In this document: positions 35,033 through 45,937 of the stretch, piece by piece
Numbering within the stretch: position 1 is the first letter of the stretch
Layout of the letters: each line of letters begins with the position of its first letter
NCBI GenBank assembly: GCA_037892935.1
Contig: JAYXKI010000014.1
Span: 682,001-746,000, forward strand
Source of the DNA: Phlebopus portentosus
Taxonomy: Eukaryota; Basidiomycota; Agaricomycetes; Boletales; Boletinellaceae
Direction of reading: 5' to 3'
Length of the DNA stretch: 64,000 nucleotides
The notes under the pieces: model-generated
Database searches by the model: none
The model's input: only the letters and a program-made list of their open reading frames with translations
Told to the model about the DNA's origin: nothing
Position numbers and translations under genes: made by a program

Positions 35033-36484
35033 ATGGTTGGAACTGCGTCAATCCCAAGTGTCCAGCGTGCATATGTCCTACCGAAGTTAGGTGTACCTCT
35101 CAAACTCGTTAATAATCATCCTGTGGTTGCTCCTCGCGACCTTCTTGCGGGTCAATGTCTCGTAAAACTCACGCACTCTGGCGTCTGTCACTCGGACTTT
35201 GGACTTAAAGAAGGATGGTTCGCGAAGGATTTGCCTCTTAAGCAGCCTTTGGTTGGCGGTCATGAAGGCGTTGGGTCAGTGGTGGCTATAGGCGAGAATA
35301 CCCGTAACTCTCCCGTCAAGATTGGAGACCGCGTCGGTATCACGTTCCTTGTCAGCGCGTGTCAAAATTGCGAATTTTGCGTGAATGGTGAGGAATCCTG
35401 TAAGTAAATTTCTATCTATATATTGGGGATGTGCAGTGATCGGAGATGAATTTCCAGATTGTTCACAAATGCAGAGCTCCGGATCCTCGGTCGATGGTAC
35501 ATTCCGCGAGTACGCAGTTGTTCCCGTGGATTTTGTTATACCTATCCCGGATGCATTGAAAAATGAGGAAGCAGCCCCGGTTATGTGCGCAGTAAGTAAA
35601 CGACATGTATTCGCTCTCGATTGGAATCATTCCATTTAATTCAATTTTCTTGCCCTTTGGTTTAGGGGTATACTGTATACAGTGCCCTACGGCAATGCGA
35701 TGCTCACATTGGCAATTGGGTCGTGATACCTGGTGCGGGAGGTGGCCTTGGTCATCTAGGTAATCATAGAGATCCTACATGGAACGGTGATCTGACTCTG
35801 TAACGATGCTTACCGTAGCCGTCCAATACGCAGTGACCATGGGTCTACGCGTAGTCGCAATTGATTCGGGCGAAGATAAGCGTAAACTTGTTCTCGGATA
35901 CGGAGCCGAGAAATGGATCGACTTCGAAAAGAGCAAAGATCTCGTTTCTGATGTTCTCGCAGCAACTGAGGGTGGGGCTCATGCTGCGGTCATAATATCT
36001 GGCAACACTGCCGTTTATAACCAGGCGGTTGGATACTTGAGGAACCGTGCTACTCTGGTGGCCGTTGGCCTACCGAAAGATGGTGTTTATAGCATACCGC
36101 TTGTACTGCTCACAATAAAGGTAGGCTCTTGTGTCTCTCGAACATCGGATTTGACTAAAACGTTTTACTTCATTAAGGGTATCACAGTTCGCGGTATCTT
36201 GATAGGGTATATCAGTTCCTGTTTCCGTTCTTTCTGGGTGAATATTCACAAAACTTCTTTGTAGAAATCGCCAATGTATCAAGGAGGCCGTTCAACTCGC
36301 CGCAATAGGCAAAGTGAAGTGTCAGTATACGGTCCGAGGTCTTTCAGACCTTGAAAAGTGCGTGCTTTCCCCCAGGATTTTCTTGGCGGCCGAGTACTGA
36401 TAATTTTATCACGTGTGCAGAGTTTACGAAGATCTGGAGCAGGGTAAGGTTGCCGGTCGCATTGTCCTTGATATTTCAAAGTAA
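35033..36484 (+). CDS. Zinc-dependent alcohol dehydrogenase, right copy
   Basis: Tandem paralogue of the gene at 31314-32776 with the same six-exon layout and no frame damage. Zinc ligands are kept: SGVCHSDF, GGHEGVGSVV, VMCAG, and the structural set CQNCEFCVNGEESC. The coenzyme site is GAGGGLGHLAVQYA with AIDSGEDKR. The N-terminus differs by a two-residue deletion (MVGTASIPSV versus the MSETSLNAIPSV lead). Differences lie mostly in loops (for example DFEKSKDLVSDVLA versus DYKESRDLVSDIIA), so both enzymes are probably active. Which one is fermentative and which oxidative cannot be told from sequence. Confidence 0.93.
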
Positions 36485-37500
36485 ATATCAAAGTGAATGT
36501 CGATGAAATGCAACGCGCCAAGTTTCTCAAAAATTTCCGCCGCTTCGTAGCACTCCCTGTATAACAATTGCACCCCCAGCTTAGGATGTAGTTCAAATTA
36601 TGTATATTACAATACAATGCATAAGTCAATCAGGACTTAAGCTTGACTTGAGCCCGGTTGGTTCAATTATCATATTATCGACCTAGTGTGTTTCCCAGTC
36701 TGGAGGGAATGAATTACTTGAAATGCATTTGCAAAGACCGCAGCTAGAAGTAGGAAAACACAACGCAGAATTCCCCATTGTTACTACCGCCATAGCGGTA
36801 CCCCGTTTAGTTGTCCAGGTCGAACGGGATGAGGTAGCCGTCGTAAAGGTGCAGACTGGACAATTCAGCCTTATCGCCCTTCCATGCCACGGATAGAATG
36901 AGAATCAATACCGTACGTTTCTTTATGGCTTTCAAATATGGCTTTCAAAGAATGATTGCGGTGAAAACGAACGACACATTGCCCGTTTGCTTCTGCAGGG
37001 CATTATTGATTTTTGTAGCTCGCTTGACTCACACACAGCCGCTAGCAGAAAGTCGCTTTGAAAAGGTTCTCTTTCCTTGACATTATTGGATGTATTAGTT
37101 GTTGATTGAATTTGCGGATCCACGTCTTTATTTCGACTAGTCCATATTAGGAAAGACTGATCACGAGCACGTGCTGACGAGCACACTTGTAATGTAACAT
37201 TGTAAGGAGCCTTGCGCGGCCAACTTGAAAGGGACACGATCAAGCTTGAATCCGTACCATTACCATCGCTAGCCATAGCGTTCGTCCGTCGGCTCGGTTC
37301 TGAATACGCTTCGCATCCCAAGAGACATGCTGTCTTTATACTCAAGCTGAGGCTTGCATCGAGCAGCTCCTTTTGATTTGAACAGTTCTTTGCTTTCTTC
37401 ACTTTCGTACAGTACGCTCTTGCTGCGCATTGAAAGACCCTTGCTGGATTGAAAGACGCTTATTCTTTCAGATATTATTTCGCTTATCAAGACGAAAGTC
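36485..37500. other. Spacer between second ADH and RTT109
   Basis: To about 37070 this is the end of the right duplication unit; the rest is the RTT109 promoter side. No gene seen. An open frame on the minus strand (36932-37402) has no motif. Confidence 0.4.
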
Positions 37501-39154
37501 ATGAAGCTGCGAGATCAGCTACTCAGCTCGCTGAAGGCTCTCCCAGGGACACGACGCTTCCATCTACACGTTCTCGTTTCCGCTCCGCACAAATACGGAG
37601 AACTTTTCCCCTACGCTTCGACGCGGCCGCGTATTTATGCCCAGGACATTCTCATCTTTGCGTCGGAGGAAGTAGACATTGATCGGAGTACCCGAGCCGA
37701 AGCTGAGTCGGAATCCGGGTCACAATCGACTCCAATTGAGCCCCAGCACATCTTCGTCACCGCCGTCGAAGCGACCCTATTCCATATCCCCGCTACGACA
37801 AGTGCTATCCTATATGTTGCAAAAGTAGACTCGACAGGACAAGGGAAACGTCCTTCTCCGACAACTGCACTCGTAAGGGCTCTCATCTCATTCTACGCAT
37901 CATCAGAAACACGGCCGACGAAACTCCTCGGGACGACACTTTGGATCCATTTATTTGCTCGTGCAGAACGGCAATATCTTTTCCCGAATTCGGCAGAACA
38001 CCCTTCAAAGAAACCCCTCAATGACGTGAAATTATGTTTGTGGTGGAAGCGCTTGCTGGGACGTATGGTGCAGGAATTGGGACACGATGCGGGGGACGCG
38101 AGGTTGTATTATGTATTGCCTGGGATGAACGAGCTCGAAGGCGTTGCAAGCTCTTGGTAACGCTCTGAAGCCGAACGATACGAAGAGCCCAAAGTGGATA
38201 TACGGACATCCTTATTCGCAGAAGGAGATACCCCTACCGTATGTTCCCAGTGGAAGGGCAATAGAGCCATACAACCTTGGACAATTAATCCCGTCGTTCG
38301 ATGATGATCCAAAAACGCGATTTATTGATGAGATCGCCTGTACGACGCGAGTCGATGGGTTGCGTTCGCCTTCACGAAAGCGTCGGCGGACAGATACGGA
38401 GAAGAAGAACGGGAAAGAGAAGGCCGACAAGGAAAAGGACAAAGAAACGCGGACTGAAGGAGAACTAGGCTTAGTGAGCGCAGACGAGTTCTGGGAACGT
38501 ATGTCATTCCGTCAGGAATGCGTCGCCGGTGCGGTCACCGGCTTCTTCGTGCTCGTCTTTCCATCTCGGGACACATCCTCCAAATCTGTATCTGCGGTCA
38601 AAGAGGGAACGTCAACAAATCCTTTAGCACCCCAGCCAGGTGAAGTTTCACACCACCTTGTTGATCGGGTGATCAAATCACTCATGACGAGCCACGAGTT
38701 TTCCACGACTGAACGCTCGCTGCGGGCAACGTCCATCCTCGAAACGTCCATCCGTGGACTTTGCAGTGGCGGGATACACATCAGCGAGAAGTCATCAACG
38801 CGAAGGGTGCCACCGCCTTTCCTCGTCGGTGATGAAGGCGGTGATCCTATCACAAAGAAAGACCAAACCGGAGAAGGCGAGGAGAATACCCAACAGCTCC
38901 TCGAACCTCCTAAGACGCCTCCACGACGCCCGATTTCATTATCCCGACTAAAAAATGAAGACATATCGCCGAATCCGTTTCCTGAACCTGAACCGTCGGC
39001 GGATACGTATTCGTCTTTCGTGCACGGCGATATTTCGATAGCGAACCCCGATGCAGCGCCAGCGCCATCTCCGGCACAGAACGGGAACGCCGATACCGGT
39101 GCTGTGGGTGGTCAAGTAACGGTGCTTACTGTAAGGAAAAAGAAAAGAAAATGA
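37501..39154 (+). CDS. RTT109: RTT109-type histone H3 lysine acetyltransferase, with a frame break
   Basis: Fungal-specific enzyme that acetylates newly made histone H3 (Lys56 and others) with Vps75/Asf1 chaperones. The N-terminal part from the ATG at 37501 has LPGTRRFHLHVLVSAPHKYG, FPYASTRPRIYAQDIL, FVTAVEATLFHIP, ILYVAKVDSTGQG and FARAERQYLFPNSAEHPSKK. The C-terminal part in the next frame has WIYGHPYSQKEIPLP, LIPSFDDDPKTRFIDEI (the acidic active-site region), DEFWERMSFRQECVAGAVTG and a Pro-rich basic tail. The two parts abut at about 38143 and differ by one base. This can be a missing or extra base, or a very short GT-AG intron (a 43-base option at about 38137-38179 keeps frame). Total about 550 residues. 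Every core motif is intact, so I treat it as one gene. Confidence 0.88.
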
Positions 39155-39870
39155 ACTTTAGTGGGAAGGCATGCATGTGCTTTTCCGTCCGTGCTTGCCC
39201 CGCATGCCGTGCAAATCAGGTCTTCTTAGCTCAGACTTACATATATTCTAATTCGTCCCGTCTTGGTTGCTTTCGATGGTGTTACTGTGTATTTTTTGAT
39301 ATAGTGCTTTTGTGCATCTGCGTCTATCTATGTACTTACTATCTGTCGGTTGTAGCTTTGCTTGTTCTGTTCTGGGCCCTGCCTTATCCCGAATGCCATT
39401 TTAACAGTTCGCCACTGCGAATCATTCGCTATTTATTACTCAAGTGTCTGCTCGCTCTGCTTTTTCTGTGCCTCTCTTGGAGCCATTTGACCATTCGCAA
39501 CTCAGCAGTATGACATATAGTTCCTGTTTCAAGGCGCCGACTATTGTTGTTGCATGCGTTATTCCGGAAGGCCCACGTGGAAGCATTAATATTCATGAAA
39601 TTTTTGAGATGGCTACGCCGTTTTGTTTCCCGCATATCCAGGCCCTGCCATCGTCTCCTCAAATGGGTTGCGGCCCTCCCATGTTGACCACTAGTGACAA
39701 GACAAGGCTTCTTGCAACGGCGATGGAGGACACGCACGTAGAGACCACTAGGAACGGAGAATAGACAAAATGGGCTTCTTGCTTCTTGAAAATAGAGTAT
39801 GGAAAACCAAAGTCATCTACGTGTAATGTTTTGGTAAAAGTTATCCCGAATGGATATACTGGTAGATAGA
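39155..39870. other. 3-prime region of RTT109 and intergenic sequence
   Basis: T-rich untranslated stretch to about 39,500 followed by unassigned sequence. Open frames on both strands lack motifs. Confidence 0.4.
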
Positions 39871-41345
39871 TTAATGAACCCCTTTTCTGTGATTCACTGT
39901 CCTGTCCAACAACAACAACAAGGGCACACTATTATCAGCTTTGTTTTTGTGTGAATATCGCGCGGACTCACCGAAAAACCGATTTCTTCGAATCCTGACA
40001 TACAAGCCGGGAATGCAAGCTCGTCCTCGTCCTCCTTCTTCGAGACGTCGCATTGACGAGGGAGTTCCGGTCGGTGTAGTCCCGTCCAAACTCCAACGCC
40101 AGGCTCGTGAAGAAAGGCATTCGGGCCTGTTGAACACGTTCTCCAAGCCGGTTCCAATTCATCACCAGTTACTGATAACGTATCGTATCGTGTCGTGCAT
40201 TCCGGTGCGGAAAGAACTTTTGACTGAGATACAGATACAGTGCGGTTTTTTTTCGTTCACATGTAGCGGAAGAAGACAATATTAATGCTCGACGTCTAAG
40301 ATGTTTGATTTTTTTTGGGGGGGGAGGGTATGGTTGTGCTGTCAGGGAAAAACACTTTTCTGTCTTGGTGCTGCGACCGTCTAATGGGAGGATAAGGTGC
40401 CACAAGGAGGGCTGAATCTCCGCGATGCGATGTAAAATTTGAATCGTCGGTACCTGGACGTGAGGGGGGGGGGGGGATGGCAGCGAAAGGCTCTCTAAAT
40501 TAGGGTGCGAACAACGCGAAGACGTCGAAGCTCGGGTATTCAATCGTAAAGTCTCGAAGTGTCCGCAATGACGTGATATGAACCCAGCATGCGACAGGTT
40601 ACGGAGTTGCCAGGGATCGGCTCTGCTGGAGCGATAGTTCAGTTCCAGTTCCAGTTTCTACGAGGATGTCGCAGGATTTTGAAAGGACTGCGATACATTG
40701 GGCATATGTCCGAAAGAGTGATTCTAACGTCGGCTCCATCAGCCCTACAGAAACGATGGCGGGGATTCTTCGAGACAAGCTGAAGGTCTTGGAGAGGAGA
40801 GACGAAAAATAAATAGCTAACACCATGGTGGAATGTAATTGGTACGGTTGCTGCTTTTCCACCAGACCGATATCTTGAAATTCTCTGAAGCTTCGGCAGA
40901 CTACCAAACTACCAAATGATAGTGGCAGAAGGACAAAGGCCTAAATCGGTCTCTCGAAGTCTTCCAACGTTTGGCTCGGATTTGTAAATTGGAGGATAAA
41001 TTGATTCATCTTCATCTTCAAAATAGCCGCTCGTCCACGTCAATTTTCAACCTACATAGCCGGGGGGGTGAGCGTGATTCGATTTCTTCCACGAACATCT
41101 GAAAAAAAAAAGCCATTTGTTCCAGGGAGAGATCCGAGAAAGGCAAAACAAAACCACGCAGTGCAGTATCGCGCAGCGCGCTGAGCGTCACTGAATAAGG
41201 TAGAAGGCTGGGGCCTGAGTCGTGGGTGGACTTTGACTTCAGCAACTCGTCGAAAGCAGATTCGGGAGGTAAGTCCTCTTCTTCATCTAAACGAATGTTC
41301 TTATCCGTTTTGAATAATAGGGAAATCGAGTCCTATCACGGACCC
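39871..41345 (-). CDS. Possible leucine-rich-repeat/F-box-like gene, model unresolved
   Basis: Several pieces on the minus strand look coding but do not form one clean frame. In order they are: DEEEDLPPESAFDELLKSK and SDLSLEQMAFFF (about 41345-41100); ADPWQLRNLSHAGFISRHC and HFETLRLNTRA (about 40650-40540); IAEIQPSLWHLILPLDGRS (about 40440-40380); and NWNRLGERVQQARM with LALEFGRDYTD (about 40160-40060). Spacing and leucine pattern recall the C-terminal repeats of Agaricomycete F-box-like proteins, where a final Trp-rich helix is usual. No F-box was seen. Either many introns or decay would explain the frames; homopolymer runs (poly-G at 40466, poly-T) add uncertainty. Function not assigned. 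Confidence 0.35.
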
Positions 41346-42350
41346 GGACGGGTCCCATGAAGTCCTGTGCGAAGTGTATATATACATCAACTCTTCGTCA
41401 GGCCAACAGTCGTAATCAGAAAGAGAAAGAACGCACGAATCCGTCGGCCCCGCGTTTTTTTTTTTTTGGCGCAACGTAAGAGGCGCGATCACGTTGAATA
41501 TCTGTCTGTAGCCGTACACCTCAGACCATACCAGGTCCAACGCGTTCTCTGTCCATGCTTTGCACGGTACACAAACGCCGAGATGCTCCTCAGACGCGAA
41601 ATTGCTAAGATTTTCACCTGCAGGTCTGAGTTGTACATACAGGGAACTTCATGAGTTGCAGTTGGGGCTAAGGATGGTGACTGGACTGGCAGTCTCGCGG
41701 CGTGCCAGGTTTCCCTGCAGAGTCGAGTCGCGTCGATGTTAGTGTTGCACTGTTGCACTGTTGCACTGTGCAATGCCCTGGGACGCTGTGGCACAATGGA
41801 CTTGCAAATAGGATAGGCGTACGTACGGTCCTCGCGTAGAGAAGTATTACGTAAATAAATTGTCTGTCTGTCAGGCTGGTAAGCATTTGATTGAATTGAT
41901 ACAAAGTTTCGACGGCGATATTGCGGTGGAGCGACGGCAATAGCTGCATGCAAAGTGCATTACATAAATCATCCAAGTTGAATGATATGTCAGAGAGCTC
42001 ACGATGATGGCCTGCAATCGAGAGAGAGACGTAGATAGATTGGAAGGCTAAGAGTGTATTATATAATGAGACGCGTTTTATTACCAAATGGAGTAAATCA
42101 AAGCAGATAAGAATCGAATAGAAATAATAAATTCACTGTCGACGACGACGACGAGGACGAGGACGAGGATAGCAGATAGCTCAGAATCTGATTGATACGA
42201 GAGCTAGAAGCAGACCAACCACGGCTCACGGCAAACGAGTGGACACCAACACCAACACTCTCAGGCTCAACCTCAGGCTCTTCCTTCCTTCTTCCCGTCC
42301 TCCTCATTCCTCCCGCCATCCTCCTCCTCATCCCCAAATCTTATAACCCG
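41346..42350. other. Intergenic region with short tandem repeats
   Basis: Contains a triple GTTGCACT repeat near 41743-41768 and a GAC/GAG triplet microsatellite at about 42138-42168. The last 150 bases are pyrimidine-rich and lead into the next gene. No coding gene recognised. Confidence 0.45.
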
Positions 42351-45300
42351 ATGTCCTCGCAGTCATTGCCGTCGTTCGCCCAGGCTTTCAGCGCGCTCGA
42401 CGACAGAGACAGGGCTCTCCCTCCAATTCACTCCCACTCCCCTTACATTCGCCACGAAGCACACACCCATGATGCCAGACTAGATTCTCATTCTCATTCT
42501 CCGCTCCCTTCCCATTCTCTTCCTCCCTTGAAACGGGAAAACAGAAAACGGGCCTTGGACAGAGACGACTCTTCCGAGTATGTCCTTGCTCTTTTTTCTG
42601 TTTAGAGTTTGTTTCGACTGACTGAAACTTTGCTTTGCAATGTTTGTTGATAGACCGGAGTCCCCGAGGATTGTAAAACAGGAGCAGGACGTGGACCAGC
42701 TCGAGCCTTCACCACCACCACCCTCGGCACAGGCTCAGCAGACAAAGTCACCACCGAGGAAGGCACCGTCGACGCGAGCTCGCCAACAGCTCCATCTAAA
42801 CACAAACGTCGGGAATACAAACAGTGCTAATAATGCGGTCAACAACAGTACGACTACAGCTACAAACGCTCATAGTCATGCAGCCCCGCCTCCTTCAGCA
42901 GTTCACTCGCTCACTCGGCAGCAGCAGCATCCCTCGAAGCGAAGACGTGTCACCATCAGCGGTGTTGCTCTCCCAAACATGTCATCAGCGTACTCTAGAA
43001 GCCCCGCGCATTCAAACGCGCACACTCCCCCTCCAGGAGCAGGAGGGGCAACGCACACAGGACCAAGCACACCGATCTCACCTGTCGTCATGGGTTTCAC
43101 TATCCAGCGCGATCCCCAGGCGTTCGAGCAAGTCCGCGCAATGCTCGCCGTAAAACAAAAGCAGAAAGCTCTCATCGAGAGTCGGCGAGGCAGCACCGCA
43201 GGTTTGGCAGGTGCTGACGTGAATAATGCTGGACGCCGGGGCTCGACAGCCGGTGTTATTGATGGCGGCTCTGTTTCTGCTCGCCGTGCGAGCGTCGCTG
43301 CGCCCTCTGTTACAGTCAACATCGTCAATCCCACGCCCACGACTGCGACTGGTCCTGGTCCTGGTGCTCCTGGCCCTAATTCAGGTTCTGCTCCCGTTGC
43401 TCCTGCTCCGCCTCTGCGACGTACTGGTTCAAGTCCTAACGGCCACCGTGGGCTCGCGGCGACGCCTCCCTCGCTCTCACCTAACACAAGAGCGAATGCG
43501 AATCGCACGCGGAGTCCGTCCCTCCTTGGCGGAGCGCGTGCGAAGAGTCCCTCGCCTCACATCGTTTCAAATCAGACGCAAGCACAACAAACTCAGGTAT
43601 CATCTCGGTCTGGAGGACCACCACCACCACCACTGCCACCGGCATCATCGACGGGAACGACGACGGCGACGGCGACATCGAATCTATCACCGCCGTCGCA
43701 CCATCCGCATCCGCACCAGCACCAGCACCAGCACCAGCACCAGCACCAGCACCAGCACCAGCACCAGCACGCGCAGGCTAATCCGCATCCGGTTTCGACC
43801 CGGACTCACAACCCGAGTCCACCACAAGCTAACAACAGTAATTCTGGTAGCTCTGGCGGCAATAATGCACCCCCTGCACCGCCATCGTCGTCATCCCCTC
43901 CGTCGACCCATGCCAACGCCAATCCGAATCCTTCCCAGGGTCAAGGAGGCTCAGGCTCGGGTTCAGGCTCAAGTCAAAACCAACCACCACCACCGCAAAC
44001 CTTTGTTGCAAGCCAGGGCTTGTCCGCCCTCGCGCACAACCTGCCGCCTCCACCGAATAGCTTCACCAAACGTCGGGCGGGCCAGTTCGGCTTGCGTGGC
44101 AACAAGCCTGCAGATTTAATGATCAGTCCACGCGATCCCGAATCTGGTCCACCACCGAGCGGGCATAAGACCCCCGCTCCGCAGCAGCAGCAGCAACAAC
44201 ACCATCCGCCTCCTCCTTCTCTTTCAACTTCGCATTCGCATACGCAATCTTCGGCATCACTGAGACGGCCGTTACAAATGCCAACTGCTGTACCTGTGAG
44301 CGCGAGCCTCAAGTCTCTCCAGCCTGCGATCCAAAGCGCGCCTCCTCGGCCCGGTCAACAGCCCGGACGGTTCCCGATGGCACTGCCCAGTCTCCCGCCC
44401 GTGATGAGCCAGGCGGGCGGCGGACATCAGCCAACTCAGCGCGGGACGAGCTTGAGGAAGGCGCCGGGGCAGGTTCCGCCGACCCCGACGCGCTTGAGCA
44501 TGCAGCGCGCGCGAGGGACGGGGGAGAGCGCTAGCGTGAGGCTCTCGCAGCCCACTTTGCTCTCGCGCGTTCCGAGGACTGCGACGGGTGCGACATTCGC
44601 TATCCCGCATGGACCTGCTACTGGGTCTTCGGCTACGGCGGGGTCGGGGTCGGGGTCGGGGTCGGGTCCGAGTGCGAGTGCGCATGCGCATACGGGTTTG
44701 AATACGAGTTTGATGCCGGCTACGCCTGCGACGCTGCACCGCGCGTCGACGAGCAGCACGGAGAAGGTTGCGTTCCTCGCACCGTTCGAGCAGTTCTACG
44801 ACGCGCTTAGCGATGCGCAGGTCCTCAAGGGATGGTTCGGCGAGCAACTCCGACGCGTGGGCGCACTTGCGAAGGAGAGCGAAGCGCAGTTGGCGAAGAT
44901 GAAGGCAGCAACAACAGCGGCGGCGACAACGAACCGAGCTCTGGCGGTGTGGTATCCAAAGCGGAAGTGGAGAGTCTGGTGAGGGAGGCCGTTGCAGCCG
45001 AAACGAGGATCTGGAGGGAGGAAGTGGGGAGGCTGCGCGCGCAGGTGGCGGAGTTGCAGCAGGATATGCTGGAGAGGGAGAAGGAGGTTGCTGGTGTCCT
45101 CGCAGCGCCGATGACAGCAGCAGCAGCAGCAGCAGCAGGACTAGGACGGCCCCACCGGTGAATGGACTCTCGCCCCGCCCGATGTTCCAGCCTACTCCGC
45201 CGACGAGTACGAGCGGCGTGGGTGCGAGTGTAGGGTACCCGACTGCGCCGGGTGTAGATTCGTACACGTTCCCGCCTATACCTGTGCCTGTGCCCGTACC

Positions 45301-45937
45301 CCGCCCGCCAACTGCACCGGCATCGACGTCCTTGTCTTCGTCCGCGTACCACCATGCGCCTCCTTCTCATCATCATCATCATCATCACCATCATCATCGT
45401 CCATCATCCTCATCTTCCTTTGTGGACGAACGGGAAATACGTCGGAGCGTCACCCCTCCCCTCCTACGCGAGCGAGAGCGAGGACGCGATACGTCGGAAG
45501 GTGCGAGCGTGAGCGGATACGGCGGAGGGAGGAGTCTATCGAGGAGCGCTGCGAGTTCACCTGCGCCTTCGCTGGATAGTACCGGTCTGGGAGGCGGAGG
45601 GATCGGGAGGAGGTTATCCGTCTCGGCGATGAGGTTCGAGAAGCTGGAGCGTACGAACCCGGAGCGGATGGACGTGGAGGCGGCGGCGGGGTCGCGGAGA
45701 GACCGGGAGAAGGATAAGGATAGGGAAGGAGGGGAGAAGGAAAGAGAAGTGAGGTTGGAGATGAGGAGGACGTATAGAAACGGCGGTGCGGGGACGGCGG
45801 CGGCGGCGACGACGACGACGACTTCTGGATCGAAGACCAGTAGATCGAATGGGAATAACAATAAAACGCAGGGCGGCGGGAATGAGGAGGTGAAGAAAGA
45901 GGAGAAGAAGGCGGAGGACGCTATGGACGAGGGTTAA
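42351..45937 (+). CDS. Large low-complexity protein with conserved blocks, probably nuclear; two frame breaks
   Basis: About 1,160 residues if all three frames belong together. Exon 1 (42351-42581) is joined by a regular intron to a long exon. Conserved-looking islands sit in Pro/Ser/Gln/His-rich sequence: SKRRRVTISGVALP, SPVVMGFTIQRDP with QVRAMLAVKQKQKALIESRR, NSFTKRRAGQFGLRGN with PADLMISPRD, RFPMALPSLPP, and LAPFEQFYDALSDAQ with LKGWFGEQLRRV. A coiled coil follows (VESLVREAVAAETRIWREEV, LRAQVAELQQDML), but one base out of frame (change near 44,890-44,960). The tail (DSYTFPPIPVPVP, RRLSVSAMRFEKLE, acidic-basic end) is in the third frame (change near 45,060-45,160). A (CACCAG)n His-Gln run, a His10 run and a G-rich Ser-Gly repeat are present. 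Function unknown; basic patches and composition suggest a chromatin or transcription role (inference). Confidence 0.65.
43713..43770 (+). repeat. (CACCAG)n microsatellite coding for a His-Gln run
   Basis: Hexanucleotide repeat of about ten units inside the low-complexity gene, read as alternating His and Gln. Being a multiple of three, length change would not alter the frame. Confidence 0.9.
44640..44666 (+). other. G-quadruplex-type motif inside a coding exon
   Basis: Four runs of GGGG followed by a fifth run of GGG, each separated by TC. This fits the standard pattern for an intramolecular G-quadruplex on the coding strand and mRNA, and is read as a Gly-Ser repeat. Confidence 0.75.

Larger units (their letters stand above)
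33446..37070. repeat. Tandem segmental duplication, right copy
   Basis: Direct repeat of 30066-33440, slightly longer because the spacer between the EAF6 relic and ADH has gained roughly 370 bases. The end is placed where CAGAAAGTCGCT recurs (near 37050). Divergence is much greater in the EAF6 relic and spacers than in the ADH exons. Confidence 0.75.

Noticed and set aside
44272..45267. Minus-strand open frame of 331 residues across the low-complexity gene
   Set aside because: It is the shadow of a GC-rich, repeat-rich coding exon; composition is pure Arg/Pro/Ser low complexity with no conserved motif.
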